Under the pieces are notes generated by a model. The model was not told the origin of the DNA. It made no database searches and saw nothing but the letters and a program-made list of their open reading frames with translations. A stretch of 64,000 nt of DNA, from NCBI RefSeq assembly GCF_027497995.1, contig NZ_JAODBT010000001.1, positions 1,054,001 through 1,118,000 on the forward strand, written 5' to 3'. The DNA comes from Stenotrophomonas sp. Iso1 (GTDB taxonomy: Bacteria > Pseudomonadota > Gammaproteobacteria > Xanthomonadales > Xanthomonadaceae). This document shows positions 28,761-38,493 of this stretch, piece by piece (position 1 is the stretch's first letter; each line of letters opens with the position of its first letter). The position numbers were made by a program, and so were the translations under genes.

Positions 28761-29765
28761 ATGACGCAGACAATCACCGTCATCCGTGGCGATGGCATCG
28801 GCCCGGAAATCATGGACGCAACCCTGTTCGTGCTCGACAAGCTCGGCACCGGGCTGCAGTACGAATTCGCAGATGCGGGCCTGGTCGCGCTGGAAAAGCA
28901 CGGTGAACTGATCCCGGCGACCACGCTGGAGTCGATCAAAAAGAACAAGATTGCCCTGAAGAGCCCGCTGACCACGCCGGTCGGTGGTGGTTTCAGCTCG
29001 ATCAACGTGGCCCTGCGTCGCCAGTTCGACCTGTACGCCAACGTGCGCCCGGCTATCTCGTTCCCGAACACCAAGTCGCGTTACGAGAACATCGACATGA
29101 TCACGGTGCGTGAGAACACCGAAGGCGCTTACCTTGCCGAGGGCCAGGAAGTGTCGGCCGACGGCGAGACCGCGTTCTCCGGCACTCGCATCACCCGCAA
29201 GGGCTCCGAGCGCATCGTGCGTTACGCCTTCGAACTGGCCAAGAGCACCGGCCGCAAGAAGGTCACCGCCGTTCATAAGGCGAACATCATCAAGTCGACC
29301 TCGGGCCTGTTCCTGGACGTTGCCCGCGAAGTCGCCGCGCGTTACCCGGAAATCGAATTCCAGGAAATGATCGTCGACAACGCCTGCATGCAGCTGGTGA
29401 TGCGCCCGGAACAGTTCGACATCCTGGTCACCACCAATTTGTTTGGCGACATCATCTCCGACCTGTGTGCGGGTCTGGTCGGCGGCCTGGGCTTGGCCCC
29501 GGGTGCCAACATCGGCGCTGAAGCAGCCATCTTCGAAGCCGTGCACGGGACCGCGCCGGATATCGCCGGCCAGGGCAAGGCCAACCCGGTTGCGTTGATG
29601 CTGGCAGCGGCACAGATGCTGGATCACGTTGAGCAGCCGCAGAACGCTGAGCGCCTGCGCAAGGCCATCGTCGCCACGATGGAAGCCAAGGATTCGCTGA
29701 CCGGCGACCTCGGCGGCACCGGCACCACCATGGGCTTCGCTCAGGCAATCGCCAGCCGCGTCTGA
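28761..29765 (+). CDS. icd: NAD-type isocitrate dehydrogenase
   Basis: 334-residue member of the isocitrate/isopropylmalate dehydrogenase family, short NAD-type (mitochondrial IDH3-like). ATG 28761 begins MTQTITVIRGDGIGPEIMDA. Substrate residues are in SRYENIDMITVRENTEG, and the metal/nucleotide site in TNLFGDIISDLCAGLVGGLG and VHGTAPDIAGQGKANP. TCA-cycle role. No leu genes are adjacent, arguing against isopropylmalate dehydrogenase. The terminator follows closely. Confidence 0.88.
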   Translation: MTQTITVIRGDGIGPEIMDATLFVLDKLGTGLQYEFADAGLVALEKHGELIPATTLESIKKNKIALKSPLTTPVGGGFSSINVALRRQFDLYANVRPAISFPNTKSRYENIDMITVRENTEGAYLAEGQEVSADGETAFSGTRITRKGSERIVRYAFELAKSTGRKKVTAVHKANIIKSTSGLFLDVAREVAARYPEIEFQEMIVDNACMQLVMRPEQFDILVTTNLFGDIISDLCAGLVGGLGLAPGANIGAEAAIFEAVHGTAPDIAGQGKANPVALMLAAAQMLDHVEQPQNAERLRKAIVATMEAKDSLTGDLGGTGTTMGFAQAIASRV

Positions 29766-29796
29766 TCGCATCGCTGTCACAGCCGGAAAGCACACG

Positions 29797-29827
29797 AAAC
29801 GGAGCGCGCAAGCGCTCCGTTTTTGTT
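29797..29827 (+). terminator. Rho-independent terminator after icd
   Basis: Stem ACGGAGCGC (29799-29807) / GCGCTCCGT (29812-29820), loop GCAA, followed by TTTTTGTTT. Confidence 0.88.
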
Positions 29828-30069
29828 TCAGGTCAGGTCAGGTTCGACTCTCTTTTCGCCAGCGGCAAAGGAGAGGGTTGCGCAGTAATGATTGGAGTCG
29901 GTCGTTCAGAAGCACGGGCGGAGATGAAGCCCCGGTGGTGCATGCCTCAGTTCGTCCAGATACAGGGGGGTATTACGCCGCGCTCCCTCCAGTCCTGTAG
30001 CGAGTCCGCGCGCTGCCAACAAAAAGGGCGCCTCGCGGCGCCCTTCGTGTCTTGCGTGATGCCTCTAAC
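29828..30069. other. Gap between icd and the BI-1 gene with a GAGAGG-type hairpin
   Basis: No gene seen. CTCTCTTTTCGCC (29848-29860) folds imperfectly with GGCAAAGGAGAG (29864-29875), similar in type to the repeat after purF. The minus-strand terminator of the BI-1 gene is listed separately. Confidence 0.4.
30019..30046 (-). terminator. Rho-independent terminator for the BI-1 gene
   Basis: On the minus strand: stem AAGGGCGCC / GGCGCCCTT with loop GCGA, followed by TTTTTGTT, 24 bases past the stop. Confidence 0.82.
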
Positions 30070-30831
30070 TCAATTGCGCGATTGCAACTTCGACAGCAGC
30101 CGCAGGAACTCGATGTACAGCCACACCAGCGTGACCATCAGACCGAATGCGCCGTACCACTCCATGTACTTCGGTGCGCCAGCCTCCACGCCACTTTCGA
30201 TGAAGTCAAAATCCAGCACCAGGTTCAGCGCCGCGATTACCACCACGAACAGGCTGAAGCCAATGCCGATCAGGCCTGATTCGTGGATGAAAGGAATCTG
30301 GATGTTGAACATGCCCAGCACGATGGTGGCCAGGTACACCAGTGCGATGCCGCCGGTTGCAGCGACAACGCCCAGCTTGAAGTTCTCGGTAGCCTTGATC
30401 AGCCCGCTGCGGTAAGCGAACAACAGCGCGAACAGGGTGCCGAAGGTCAAAATCACTGCCTGGAATACGATGCCGTTGAAGCGGGCCTCGTAGATGGCTG
30501 AGATCGAGCCAAGGAAAAAGCCTTCAGCCAGCGCGTACAGCGGTGCACTGACCGGTGCCCAGGTCTTCTTGAAGATCGTCACCAGTGACAGGATGAAGCC
30601 GACGATCATGCCGCCCCACAGATACAGGCGGCCGGCAGCGGCCAACTCGCCGGTGTCGGTGAGCGTGTTGTTCCAGGCGAAAGCGGCGGTCATCACGGCA
30701 AGCAGCAGCAGAATGCTGGTCTTGCTGACGGTGCCGTTGATCGTCATCGCATCGGCGCCGCGTGCGACCACGCTGCCGGTGCCAAGATCGAGGAAAGTTG
30801 ATTCGGAAAGGGCTGGATTGCCGCTGCGCAT
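30070..30831 (-). CDS. Bax inhibitor-1 / YccA-like membrane protein
   Basis: 253 residues with seven or so hydrophobic segments. Start chosen at MRSGNPALSESTFLDLG, since GGAG lies about 6-7 bases before it; ATG 30843 would have no SD. BI-1 type features: LYALAEGFFLGSISAIYEARFNG and a C-terminal DFDFIESGVEAGAPKYMEWYG with acidic residues of the pH/Ca2+-sensing type. Unlike YccA it has the longer N-terminal head. Likely ion leak or membrane-stress function, unproven. Confidence 0.85.
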   Translation of the reverse strand: MRSGNPALSESTFLDLGTGSVVARGADAMTINGTVSKTSILLLLAVMTAAFAWNNTLTDTGELAAAGRLYLWGGMIVGFILSLVTIFKKTWAPVSAPLYALAEGFFLGSISAIYEARFNGIVFQAVILTFGTLFALLFAYRSGLIKATENFKLGVVAATGGIALVYLATIVLGMFNIQIPFIHESGLIGIGFSLFVVVIAALNLVLDFDFIESGVEAGAPKYMEWYGAFGLMVTLVWLYIEFLRLLSKLQSRN

Positions 30832-30970
30832 GCCGTGCTCCATGGCGGGTTGTAAGGAGGTACAGCGCAAAAGCATACCCGCATCCATCGAAGTGAAAAT
30901 TGTCGTTGACAGATTCGGCCGTAGTTCCGACAATAGTCGACTTCGCGGGGCAACCCGAGAGATTCACCGC

Positions 30971-31047
30971 CGGGGTATAGCGCAGTCTGGTAGCGCGCCT
31001 GCTTTGGGAGCAGGATGTCGGGGGTTCGAATCCCTCTACCCCGACCA
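30971..31047 (+). tRNA. tRNA-Pro(TGG)
   Basis: 77 nt. CGGGGTA/TACCCCG acceptor stem, encoded CCA, anticodon loop TTTGGGA with TGG. First of six tRNA genes. Confidence 0.96.
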
Positions 31048-31092
31048 TCCGATGCACTCAATGCGCGTTGGATTGCGACAATCCGGTTCAGA

Positions 31093-31169
31093 GCGCCCGT
31101 AGCTCAACTGGATAGAGCACCGGCCTTCTAAGCCGGCGGTTACAGGTTCGATTCCTGTCGGGCGCACCA
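31093..31169 (+). tRNA. tRNA-Arg(TCT)
   Basis: 77 nt. GCGCCCG/CGGGCGC acceptor stem, anticodon TCT in loop CTTCTAA, encoded CCA. Confidence 0.96.
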
Positions 31170-31202
31170 ATTGGTGCAAGCGGTAGGTAGGTTGTTTTCA
31201 GT

Positions 31203-31280
31203 GGTGGCTGTAGCTCAGTCGGTTAGAGTACCGGATTGTGATTCCGGTGGTCGGGGGTTCGAATCCCCTCAGCCACCCCA
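31203..31280 (+). tRNA. tRNA-His(GTG)
   Basis: GTGGCTG/CAGCCAC acceptor stem with the extra G (-1) opposite C73, anticodon GTG, encoded CCA. Confidence 0.96.
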
Positions 31281-31361
31281 CTGAACAAAAAGAAACAACG
31301 GTGTGAAATCCGGGGTTTCAAAAAAAAGAAGGGTGCGGTAATATTCGTCCCCTGATTTTCA

Positions 31362-31437
31362 GGGCTGTTAGCTCAGTTGGTAGAGCAGTTGACTCTTAAT
31401 CAATAGGTCCAAGGTTCGAATCCTTGACAGCCCACCA
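31362..31437 (+). tRNA. tRNA-Lys(CTT), copy 1
   Basis: 76 nt. GGGCTGT/ACAGCCC acceptor, anticodon loop CTCTTAA (CTT), encoded CCA. TAATAT at about 31339 may be its -10. Identical to the copy at 31551. Confidence 0.95.
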
Positions 31438-31442
31438 AATCA

Positions 31443-31476
31443 AAAAAGCCAGCAGGGGAACCTGCTGGCTTTTTCC
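31443..31476 (+). terminator. Terminator between the two tRNA-Lys genes
   Basis: 14-bp stem (31443-31456 with 31461-31474), loop GGAA, ending in a T-tract. The second tRNA-Lys therefore needs its own promoter (TAGAAT at about 31528). Confidence 0.85.
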
Positions 31477-31550
31477 TTTTTATGTAAGCCCGGTGTTTTG
31501 GGCTGGTGCGGAAATCACCTTACGGTGTAGAATCCGGACCCAGAGTTTCA

Positions 31551-31626
31551 GGGCTGTTAGCTCAGTTGGTAGAGCAGTTGACTCTTAATCAATAGGTCCA
31601 AGGTTCGAATCCTTGACAGCCCACCA
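31551..31626 (+). tRNA. tRNA-Lys(CTT), copy 2
   Basis: 76 nt, base-for-base the same as copy 1; the preceding TTTCA is shared too, so the duplication includes a short 5' flank. Confidence 0.95.
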
Positions 31627-31629
31627 ATT

Positions 31630-31660
31630 TGAGGCCATCGGAGCGATCCGGTGGCTTTTC
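31630..31660 (+). terminator. Terminator after tRNA-Lys copy 2
   Basis: Stem GCCATCGG (31634-31641) / CCGGTGGC (31648-31655), one T-G wobble, followed by TTTTCTTT. Confidence 0.65.
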
Positions 31661-31729
31661 TTTATCCGTCGTGTAGTTGGCTTCCGCTTTGCGGACATGC
31701 CTGCAACAATGGCGATCTGAACCGGCTTT

Positions 31730-31814
<85 letters not shown>

Positions 31815-31990
31815 TTGCCCGGTCTGTCTGCCCGCCCAGGGCGCTCCCTGTTGTCACTGCATGCCAGCCACTGCTGGCGGTGACGGGCGATATCGGCCAA
31901 ACTAAAGGGCTGCGGCGCAGACCCGCTACTCACAACCGTTTCAACCATCACATCGTGCCGGGGTAAATGCCTCCGGTGGCAGGAGTCCAC

Positions 31991-33286
31991 ATGCAAGCTT
32001 CGATCGAATCCACCGGCAACCTGGAACGCCGCCTGAGCTTCTCGCTGCCGGAAGACCGTCTGCAGAGCCACATCAATGGCCGTCTGGGCGAAATCTCGCG
32101 TACCGCACGGATCAAGGGCTTCCGCCCGGGCAAAGTGCCGGCCAAGGTGATCGAACAGCGTTTCGGGCCGCAGGTGCGTGCCGAGGCGATGGACGGCCTG
32201 CTGCGTGAAACTTTCGATACTGCCCTGCGCGAGCACGAACTGCGCATCGCCGGCAACCCGCGTATCGACAAGGCTGGCGAGGGCGAATTCGACTTCGTGG
32301 CCACGGTCGAGCTGATCCCGGACTTCGGTGACGTCGACGTCACCAAGCTGACCGTGGTGCGCCACACCGCTGAAATCAGCGATGCCGACATCGACCAGAT
32401 GATCACCAACCTGCGCCAGCAGCGTCGGACCTGGAAGCCGGTCACCCGTGGTGCCCAGGAAGGCGACCTGGTCGGCCTGGAAACCTGGTCGCAGGCTGGC
32501 GATGAGCGTCTGCCGCCGGAAGGCAGCGAGAAGGGCACCATCATCATCGGCCAGGGCATGATGTTCGAGCAGATCGAGCAGGGCCTGGTCGGTTTGGCCA
32601 AGGGCGAAGAAAAGACCCTGGACGTCGAGTTCCCGGCTGACTGGCGCGTGCCGGCACTGGCCGGCAAGACGGTCCAGGTCACGGTCAAGGCCACCGAGGT
32701 TTCCGAAGAGGAAGTCCCGGAAGTGGACACCGCCTTCATCAAGAGCTTCGGCGTCAAAAATGGTGATGTTGAGCAGTTCCGCGCCGACATCCGTTCCAAC
32801 CTGGAGCGCGAGCTCAAGGGCGCGCTGATGAACCGTCTGCGCCGCGAAGTCGGCGAACAGCTCATCGCTGCATACGCCTCGGTGGAGCTGCCGCCGCGTC
32901 TGGTTGAGAACGAAGCCCGTTCGATGCTGGCCCAGCAGGTAGAAGCCATCCGCCGTCAGGGCGGCAACCCGGGTCAGGTCCCGGCCGACGCGCATGAGGG
33001 CTTCAAGGATGCGGCTGCCAAGCGCGTGCTGGTCGGCCTGCTGGTCGGCGAAGTGGCCCGCAAGAACGAGCTGCGCCTGGATCCCAAGCGTCTGAACGAA
33101 ACCATGCGCCTGATTGCTTCCACCTACGAAGAGCCGGATCAGGTCATTGAGATGTACCGCAATGATCCCCAGCTTATGGCTGGCCTGCAGAACCGTGTGA
33201 TGGAAGAGCAGGTCATCGACTGGATTGCCGAGCGTGCCCAGCACACCGAGCAGGCGTTGTCGTTCCAGGAAGCCATCCGCCAGTAA
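31991..33286 (+). CDS. tig: Trigger factor
   Basis: Ribosome-associated chaperone and prolyl isomerase, 431 residues. ATG 31991 has AGGAG 5 bases upstream. The N-terminal ribosome-binding domain carries the loop KGFRPGKVP (GFRxGKxP signature, about 45). The FKBP-like domain is at about 155-235 ([13 protein letters not shown]). The rest is the helical chaperone domain. Heads the tig-clpP-clpX-lon-hupB order. Confidence 0.97.
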   Translation: MQASIESTGNLERRLSFSLPEDRLQSHINGRLGEISRTARIKGFRPGKVPAKVIEQRFGPQVRAEAMDGLLRETFDTALREHELRIAGNPRIDKAGEGEFDFVATVELIPDFGDVDVTKLTVVRHTAEISDADIDQMITNLRQQRRTWKPVTRGAQEGDLVGLETWSQAGDERLPPEGSEKGTIIIGQGMMFEQIEQGLVGLAKGEEKTLDVEFPADWRVPALAGKTVQVTVKATEVSEEEVPEVDTAFIKSFGVKNGDVEQFRADIRSNLERELKGALMNRLRREVGEQLIAAYASVELPPRLVENEARSMLAQQVEAIRRQGGNPGQVPADAHEGFKDAAAKRVLVGLLVGEVARKNELRLDPKRLNETMRLIASTYEEPDQVIEMYRNDPQLMAGLQNRVMEEQVIDWIAERAQHTEQALSFQEAIRQ

Positions 33287-33353
33287 TCGGCGGGCGTTAC
33301 GTCCCCGCGCTCCGGCGCGGGGTGTGTCCTCACAAGAATGGGTGCCTCACGAA

Positions 33354-33980
33354 ATGGACAACCGAACCAAAGCATTGAACATGGTTCCGATGGTGGTCGA
33401 GCAGACCAGCCGCGGCGAGCGCGCCTATGACATCTATTCGCGCCTGTTGAAAGAGCGCCTGATTTTCCTCGTGGGCCCGATCGATGATCACGTGGCCAAC
33501 GTGGTGCTGGCGCAGTTGCTGTTCCTGGAAGCGGACAACCCGGAAAAGGACATCAGCATCTACATCAACTCGCCCGGTGGCGTGGTCACCGCCGGCATGG
33601 CGATCTACGACACCATGCAATACATCAAGCCGGACGTGAGCACCATCTGCGTTGGTCAGGCCGCCTCGATGGGTGCGCTGCTGCTGTCGGCCGGTGCGGC
33701 CGGGAAGCGTTATGCGCTGCCCAATTCGCGAGTGATGATCCACCAGCCGCTGGGCGGCTTCCAGGGTCAGGCTACCGACATCGACATTCATGCCCGTGAG
33801 ATTCTGACGCTGCGTTCGCGCCTGAACGAAGTGCTGGCCAAGCACACCGGCCAGTCGCTTGAGACCATCGCGCGCGATACGGAGCGTGACAACTTCAAGA
33901 GCGCGGCGGACGCCGTGGCGTATGGTTTGGTGGATCAGGTGCTGGAGCGCCGTTCGGAAGACTCGATCCAGCCGGCCTGA
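33354..33980 (+). CDS. clpP: ATP-dependent Clp protease proteolytic subunit
   Basis: 208-residue serine peptidase forming the 14-mer chamber served by ClpX and ClpA. ATG 33354 begins [17 protein letters not shown], where a short propeptide is usual. Catalytic Ser in [11 protein letters not shown], His in [12 protein letters not shown], and the following Asp in the C-terminal half (about 170). The GC-rich palindrome CCCCGCG...CGCGGGG at 33303-33321 lies in the 67-base gap after tig. Confidence 0.97.
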   Translation: MDNRTKALNMVPMVVEQTSRGERAYDIYSRLLKERLIFLVGPIDDHVANVVLAQLLFLEADNPEKDISIYINSPGGVVTAGMAIYDTMQYIKPDVSTICVGQAASMGALLLSAGAAGKRYALPNSRVMIHQPLGGFQGQATDIDIHAREILTLRSRLNEVLAKHTGQSLETIARDTERDNFKSAADAVAYGLVDQVLERRSEDSIQPA

Positions 33981-34013
33981 CGATGCAAGTGGCCGAAAAC
34001 ACGGCATTTTTTG

Positions 34014-34086
34014 CAGGGTCGGAACGAGACTGATGTCTCTCCGGCCCTGTGCTATTCTCGAATTCGAACCCCCTGATCAGAGGGGG
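34014..34086 (+). promoter_or_regulatory. Two hairpins in the clpP-clpX leader
   Basis: Hairpin 1: 34014-34030 with 34035-34049, 14 pairs including one wobble and a small internal bulge, loop TGAT. Hairpin 2: CCCCCT (34069-34074) / AGGGGG (34081-34086), whose right arm contains the purine-rich AGGGGGAG upstream of clpX. Neither is followed by a T-tract, so they look like leader structure rather than a terminator. Between them is a possible -10, TATTCT (34053). Confidence 0.4.
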
Positions 34087-34106
34087 AGCAACTGGGTAAG
34101 CGAAGC

Positions 34107-35396
34107 ATGAGCGAAGACCGGCAAGGTCGTTCCGGGGACAGCAGCGGCAAGATTCTGTACTGCTCGTTCTGCGGCAAGAGTCAGCATGAGGTACGCAAGC
34201 TGATCGCGGGCCCGAGCGTGTTCATCTGTGATGAATGCGTGGAGCTGTGCAACGACATCATCCGTGAGGAGCTTGAGGAAAAGGCGCAGTCGGCACGCAG
34301 TTCGCTGCCCAAGCCGCGCGAGATCCTGGAGGTCCTGGACCAGTATGTGATTGGCCAAAATCGCGCCAAACGCACCCTGGCGGTTGCTGTTTACAACCAT
34401 TACAAGCGTATCGAGAGCCGTCAGAAGAGCGACGACGTCGAACTTTCCAAGTCAAACATCCTGCTGGTCGGGCCGACGGGCTCGGGCAAGACGCTGCTGG
34501 CCGAGACGCTGGCGCGCCTGCTCAATGTGCCGTTCACCATGGCCGATGCCACCACGTTGACCGAAGCCGGTTACGTCGGTGAGGACGTTGAAAACATCAT
34601 CCAGAAGCTGCTGCAGAAGTGCGACTACGACGTCGAAAAGGCACAGCAGGGCATCGTCTATATCGATGAAATCGACAAAATTTCGCGCAAGAGCGAGAAC
34701 CCGTCGATCACCCGTGACGTGTCCGGCGAAGGTGTGCAGCAGGCACTGCTGAAGCTGATCGAAGGCACTGTCGCCAGCGTGCCGCCGCAAGGCGGTCGCA
34801 AGCATCCGCAGCAGGAATTCCTGCAGGTGGACACCAAGAACATCCTGTTCATCTGTGGCGGCGCGTTCGCTGGTTTGGACAAGGTGATTCAGCAGCGCTC
34901 TTCGGATAGCAGCAGCATCGGTTTCGGTGCCAAGGTGAAGAGTGCTGAGCGCAAGCAGGAAATCGGCAAGGTACTGGCTGAAGTTGAGCCGGAAGATCTG
35001 ATCAAGTTCGGTCTGATTCCGGAGTTCGTCGGCCGTTTGCCGGTGGTGGCGACGCTGGAGGAGCTGGATGAGCCTGCGTTGATCCAGATCCTGACCGAGC
35101 CCAAGAACGCCATTACTAAACAGTTCAAGAAGCTGTTCGAGATGGAGGGCGTTGAGCTGGAATTCCGTCCGGACGCGTTGTCGGCCATTGCCAAGAAGGC
35201 GCTCAAGCGCAAGACCGGCGCCCGTGGCCTGCGCACCATCGTTGAATCGGTGTTGCTGGACACGATGTACGAACTGCCGTCTCAGGAAAATGTGAGCAAG
35301 GTGGTGGTGGACGAGTCGGTCATCGAGAACAAATCCGAGCCGTACATCATCTACGAAACACCGCCGGCACCGGCCAAGGCCGCTTCCGGCGACTGA
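34107..35396 (+). CDS. clpX: ATP-dependent Clp protease ATP-binding subunit ClpX
   Basis: AAA+ unfoldase partner of ClpP, 429 residues. N-terminal zinc-binding domain CSFCGKSQ...CDECVELC (about 20-45), Walker [17 protein letters not shown] (about 118), Walker [11 protein letters not shown], pore loop GYVGEDV and IGF-type loop IGFGAKV (ClpP docking). The ATG has only a weak SD; the better AGGGGGAG is 19 bases away within a hairpin. Confidence 0.97.
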   Translation: MSEDRQGRSGDSSGKILYCSFCGKSQHEVRKLIAGPSVFICDECVELCNDIIREELEEKAQSARSSLPKPREILEVLDQYVIGQNRAKRTLAVAVYNHYKRIESRQKSDDVELSKSNILLVGPTGSGKTLLAETLARLLNVPFTMADATTLTEAGYVGEDVENIIQKLLQKCDYDVEKAQQGIVYIDEIDKISRKSENPSITRDVSGEGVQQALLKLIEGTVASVPPQGGRKHPQQEFLQVDTKNILFICGGAFAGLDKVIQQRSSDSSSIGFGAKVKSAERKQEIGKVLAEVEPEDLIKFGLIPEFVGRLPVVATLEELDEPALIQILTEPKNAITKQFKKLFEMEGVELEFRPDALSAIAKKALKRKTGARGLRTIVESVLLDTMYELPSQENVSKVVVDESVIENKSEPYIIYETPPAPAKAASGD

Positions 35397-35456
35397 GCCT
35401 GCAGCAGCCGGGCATGAATTGGGCTATTGCCTGTTCACGTTCAGCTTCCGGCGCCT

Positions 35457-35485
35457 CTTGCAACACCTCGCCGATGGCCCCATAA
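35457..35485 (+). promoter_or_regulatory. Sigma-32-like heat-shock promoter for lon
   Basis: CTTGCAA (35457-35463), 14-bp spacer, CCCCATAA (35478-35485). Compare the sigma-32 consensus CTTGAAA-N11-16-CCCCATNT. It is about 55 bp before the lon ATG. The -10 lies inside the terminator stem listed next. Confidence 0.6.
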
Positions 35486-35508
35486 CGGGGCCATCGGCTT
35501 TTTTATTT
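35470..35508 (+). terminator. Rho-independent terminator after clpX
   Basis: 11-bp stem CCGATGGCCCC / GGGGCCATCGG (35471-35481, 35487-35497), loop ATAAC, followed by CTTTTTTATTT. It separates clpX from lon. Confidence 0.85.
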
Positions 35509-35540
35509 GGCCTTTCCTGATATCTGCGGAGCCCGCCCCC

Positions 35541-37997
35541 ATGGCCCAGTCCCAACTCGAAGTTCTCGACCTGCCGGTCCTGCCACTACGCGACGTGGTG
35601 GTGTTCCCGCACATGGTCATCCCCTTGTTCGTGGGACGTGACAAGTCCATGCAGGCGCTGGAGCGCGCCATGGAAGCGGACAAGCGCATCCTGCTGGTGG
35701 CTCAGAAGTCCGCTGAGACCGACGACCCGACCGCGGACGATCTGTACACGGTAGGCACGCTGGCGCAGGTGCTGCAGTTGCTGAAGCTGCCCGATGGCAC
35801 CATCAAGGTGCTGGTTGAAGGCCTGTCGCGTGTGAGCGTGGACAAGGTCTATGAGCAGGACGGCGCGCTGCAGGGCCACGGCACCGAAATCGAAGCCAAA
35901 GAGGCGCGTGAGTCACGCGAAATCGAGGCGATCGCTCGCTCGCTGATGTCGCTGTTCGAGCAGTACGTCAAAACCAATCGCAAGCTGCCGCCGGAGTTGC
36001 TGCAGACCTTGGCCGGCATTGAAGAGCCAGCGCGTCTGGCTGACACCATCTCCGCACATATCGGTGTGCGTCTGGCCGACAAGCAGAAGCTGCTGGAAAC
36101 CCTGTTGGTCGGTGACCGACTGGAAATGCTGGTCGGCCTGGTCGATGGCGAAATCGACGTGCAGCAGCTGGAAAAGCGCATCCGCGGCCGCGTCAAATCG
36201 CAGATGGAGAAGAGCCAGCGCGAGTACTACCTCAACGAGCAGATGAAGGCCATCCAGAAAGAGCTGGGTGACCTGGACGACGCACCCGGTGAGTTGGACG
36301 AACTGGCACGCAAGATTGCTGAAGCCGGCATGCCCAAGGCAGTGGAAACCAAGGCCAAGTCTGAACTCAACAAGCTCAAGCAGATGTCGCCGATGTCCGC
36401 CGAAGCGGCCGTGGTGCGCAACTATCTGGATTGGCTGCTGGGCGTGCCATGGAAAAAGCGCACCAAGGTTCGCAAGGATCTGAAGGCCGCGCAGGACACG
36501 TTGGACGCCGACCATTACGGTTTGGACAAGGTCAAGGATCGAATCCTTGAATACCTCGCGGTGCAGTCGCGGGTGAAGCAGATGAAGGGCCCGATTCTGT
36601 GCCTGGTAGGGCCGCCGGGCGTAGGCAAGACCTCGCTCGGTCAGTCCATCGCCAAGGCCACCAACCGCAAATTCGTGCGGATGTCGCTGGGCGGTGTGCG
36701 CGACGAGGCTGAGATCCGTGGCCATCGCCGTACCTATGTCGGTTCGATGCCGGGCCGTATCGTGCAGAACCTCAACAAGGTCGGCAGCAAGAACCCGCTG
36801 TTCGTACTCGATGAAATCGACAAGATGTCGATGGATTTCCGCGGCGATCCGTCTTCGGCGCTGCTGGAAGTGCTCGATCCCGAGCAGAACAACGCATTCA
36901 ATGATCACTACCTGGAAGTGGACCTGGACCTGAGCGAAGTGATGTTCGTTGCGACATCTAACTCGCTGAACATTCCTGGTCCGCTGCTGGACCGCATGGA
37001 AGTGATCCGCATTCCGGGTTACACCGAAGACGAGAAGCTCAACATCGCCACGCGTTACCTGGCGGCCAAGCAGCTCAAGGCCAACGGTTTGAAGGCTGAA
37101 GAACTGGTCATCGAGGAAGATGCCATCCGCGACATCGTGCGCTATTACACGCGCGAATCCGGTGTGCGTAACCTTGAGCGCGAAGTGGCCAAGATCTGCC
37201 GTAAGGTGGTCAAGGAACTTGCCCTGGCTGGCCCGCAGCCTGTGAAAAAGGCGGTCAAGAAGGGCGCCAAAAAGCCCAAGGCGCTGGTGGTGGTTGATGC
37301 CAAGAACCTGGACAAGTACCTGGGCGTGCGTCGCTTCGACTTTGGCCGTGCCGAGGACGAGAACGAAATCGGCCTGGTGACCGGCCTGGCCTGGACCGAA
37401 GTGGGTGGCGAACTGCTGCAGGTCGAATCGACGTTGATCCCGGGCAAGGGTGCGGTGACGTTGACCGGCCAGCTGGGCAACGTGATGAAGGAGTCGGCGA
37501 CCGCTGCGTTGTCGGTGGTGCGTGCCCGCGCCGAAGCCTTGGGCATCGATGTGGACTTCCTGCAGAAGCACGACGTGCATTTGCATGTGCCCGATGGCGC
37601 TACGCCGAAGGACGGCCCGAGTGCGGGTATCGCGATGGTGACCTCGCTGGTTTCCACCTTGACCAAGGTGCCGGTGAAGGCGGAAGTGGCGATGACCGGT
37701 GAAATCACCCTGCGTGGTCGCGTCACGGCCATCGGCGGGTTGAAGGAGAAGTTGCTGGCCGCGCTGCGTGGCGGCATCCGCACCGTCATCATTCCCGACG
37801 AGAATCGTAAGGATCTGGTCGACATCCCTGCCAACGTTACTCGCGACTTGAAGATTGTGCCGGTGAAATGGATCGACGAAGTGCTGGACATCGCACTGGA
37901 GTCGCCGCTGGCACCGAAGAAAGCACGTAAGAGTGCGCAGCGTGTCACGGTGCGAGGCAAGGCCAAGGCAGCTCCTACTACGCGCGTCAAGCATTGA
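35541..37997 (+). CDS. lon: ATP-dependent protease La (Lon)
   Basis: 818 residues. Start at MAQSQLEVLDLPVLPLRDVV (GGAG 9-10 bases upstream); the frame is open upstream through the terminator and is not used. LON substrate domain (about 10-205), coiled region, AAA+ with Walker A VGPPGVGKTSLGQ (about 356) and FVLDEIDKMS, and a protease domain with the catalytic Ser in PKDGPSAGIAMV and Lys in GGLKEKLLAALRGG. The C-terminal tail (KKARKSAQRVTVRGKAKA) is Lys/Arg-rich and longer than in E. coli, and a KKAVKKGAKKPK insert lies in the linker before the protease domain. Confidence 0.96.
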   Translation: MAQSQLEVLDLPVLPLRDVVVFPHMVIPLFVGRDKSMQALERAMEADKRILLVAQKSAETDDPTADDLYTVGTLAQVLQLLKLPDGTIKVLVEGLSRVSVDKVYEQDGALQGHGTEIEAKEARESREIEAIARSLMSLFEQYVKTNRKLPPELLQTLAGIEEPARLADTISAHIGVRLADKQKLLETLLVGDRLEMLVGLVDGEIDVQQLEKRIRGRVKSQMEKSQREYYLNEQMKAIQKELGDLDDAPGELDELARKIAEAGMPKAVETKAKSELNKLKQMSPMSAEAAVVRNYLDWLLGVPWKKRTKVRKDLKAAQDTLDADHYGLDKVKDRILEYLAVQSRVKQMKGPILCLVGPPGVGKTSLGQSIAKATNRKFVRMSLGGVRDEAEIRGHRRTYVGSMPGRIVQNLNKVGSKNPLFVLDEIDKMSMDFRGDPSSALLEVLDPEQNNAFNDHYLEVDLDLSEVMFVATSNSLNIPGPLLDRMEVIRIPGYTEDEKLNIATRYLAAKQLKANGLKAEELVIEEDAIRDIVRYYTRESGVRNLEREVAKICRKVVKELALAGPQPVKKAVKKGAKKPKALVVVDAKNLDKYLGVRRFDFGRAEDENEIGLVTGLAWTEVGGELLQVESTLIPGKGAVTLTGQLGNVMKESATAALSVVRARAEALGIDVDFLQKHDVHLHVPDGATPKDGPSAGIAMVTSLVSTLTKVPVKAEVAMTGEITLRGRVTAIGGLKEKLLAALRGGIRTVIIPDENRKDLVDIPANVTRDLKIVPVKWIDEVLDIALESPLAPKKARKSAQRVTVRGKAKAAPTTRVKH

Positions 37998-38047
37998 AGT
38001 GTGAACGCAAAATGCCTTGAAACCCGCGTCATTGCTGGCTTTTCAGC

Positions 38048-38076
38048 TTGCACGGGTAGGGGGGCGCTGGTATAAA
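38048..38076 (+). promoter_or_regulatory. Sigma-70 promoter of the HU gene
   Basis: TTGCAC (38048-38053), exactly 17 bp, TATAAA (38071-38076). It gives a 5' UTR of about 125 bases with several short inverted repeats before the ribosome site GGGAG. Confidence 0.75.
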
Positions 38077-38208
38077 AGTGCCACTCACGTGCCTACTGAT
38101 TCATGGGTGACGTGTTTGCATGATCTTCCGGTCATCGTTGTCTTTCGCAAGACGTGCGGTGACCATCCAAACTATTCCGCGGATGTACCGCATAGGGAGT
38201 TTTACAGA

Positions 38209-38481
38209 ATGAACAAGACCGAATTGATCGACGGCGTTGCCGGCGCTGCTGACCTGTCCAAGGCTGAAGCTGGCCGTGCGGTTGACGCAGTCATCGCCGA
38301 GATCACCAAGGCCCTGAAGAAGGGTGAGACGGTGACTCTGGTTGGCTTCGGTACGTTCCAGGTTCGCGAGCGCGCAGAGCGCACCGGTCGCAACCCGAAG
38401 ACCGGCGAAGAGATCAAGATTGCTGCTGCAAAAAATCCTGCGTTCAAGGCTGGTAAAGCCCTTAAGGACGCTGTAAACTAA
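38209..38481 (+). CDS. hupB: DNA-binding protein HU
   Basis: 90-residue nucleoid protein, exactly the family length. Starts [23 protein letters not shown]-binding arm with [24 protein letters not shown], including the Pro that kinks DNA. GGGAG lies about 12 bases before the ATG. hupB after lon is the usual proteobacterial order. tRNA-Val starts 12 bases downstream with no terminator between, so some transcripts may run from hupB into the tRNA. Confidence 0.97.
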   Translation: MNKTELIDGVAGAADLSKAEAGRAVDAVIAEITKALKKGETVTLVGFGTFQVRERAERTGRNPKTGEEIKIAAAKNPAFKAGKALKDAVN

Positions 38482-38493
38482 GCGGCTCACCGG

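Noticed and set aside
30744..31061. Minus-strand ORF (GIRTPDILLPKQARYQ)
   Set aside because: Antisense of tRNA-Pro plus the 5' end of the BI-1 gene; a well-known spurious peptide.
35913..37994. 693-codon minus-strand ORF opposite lon
   Set aside because: Shadow of lon; His/Leu/Gln-rich, no recognisable domain.
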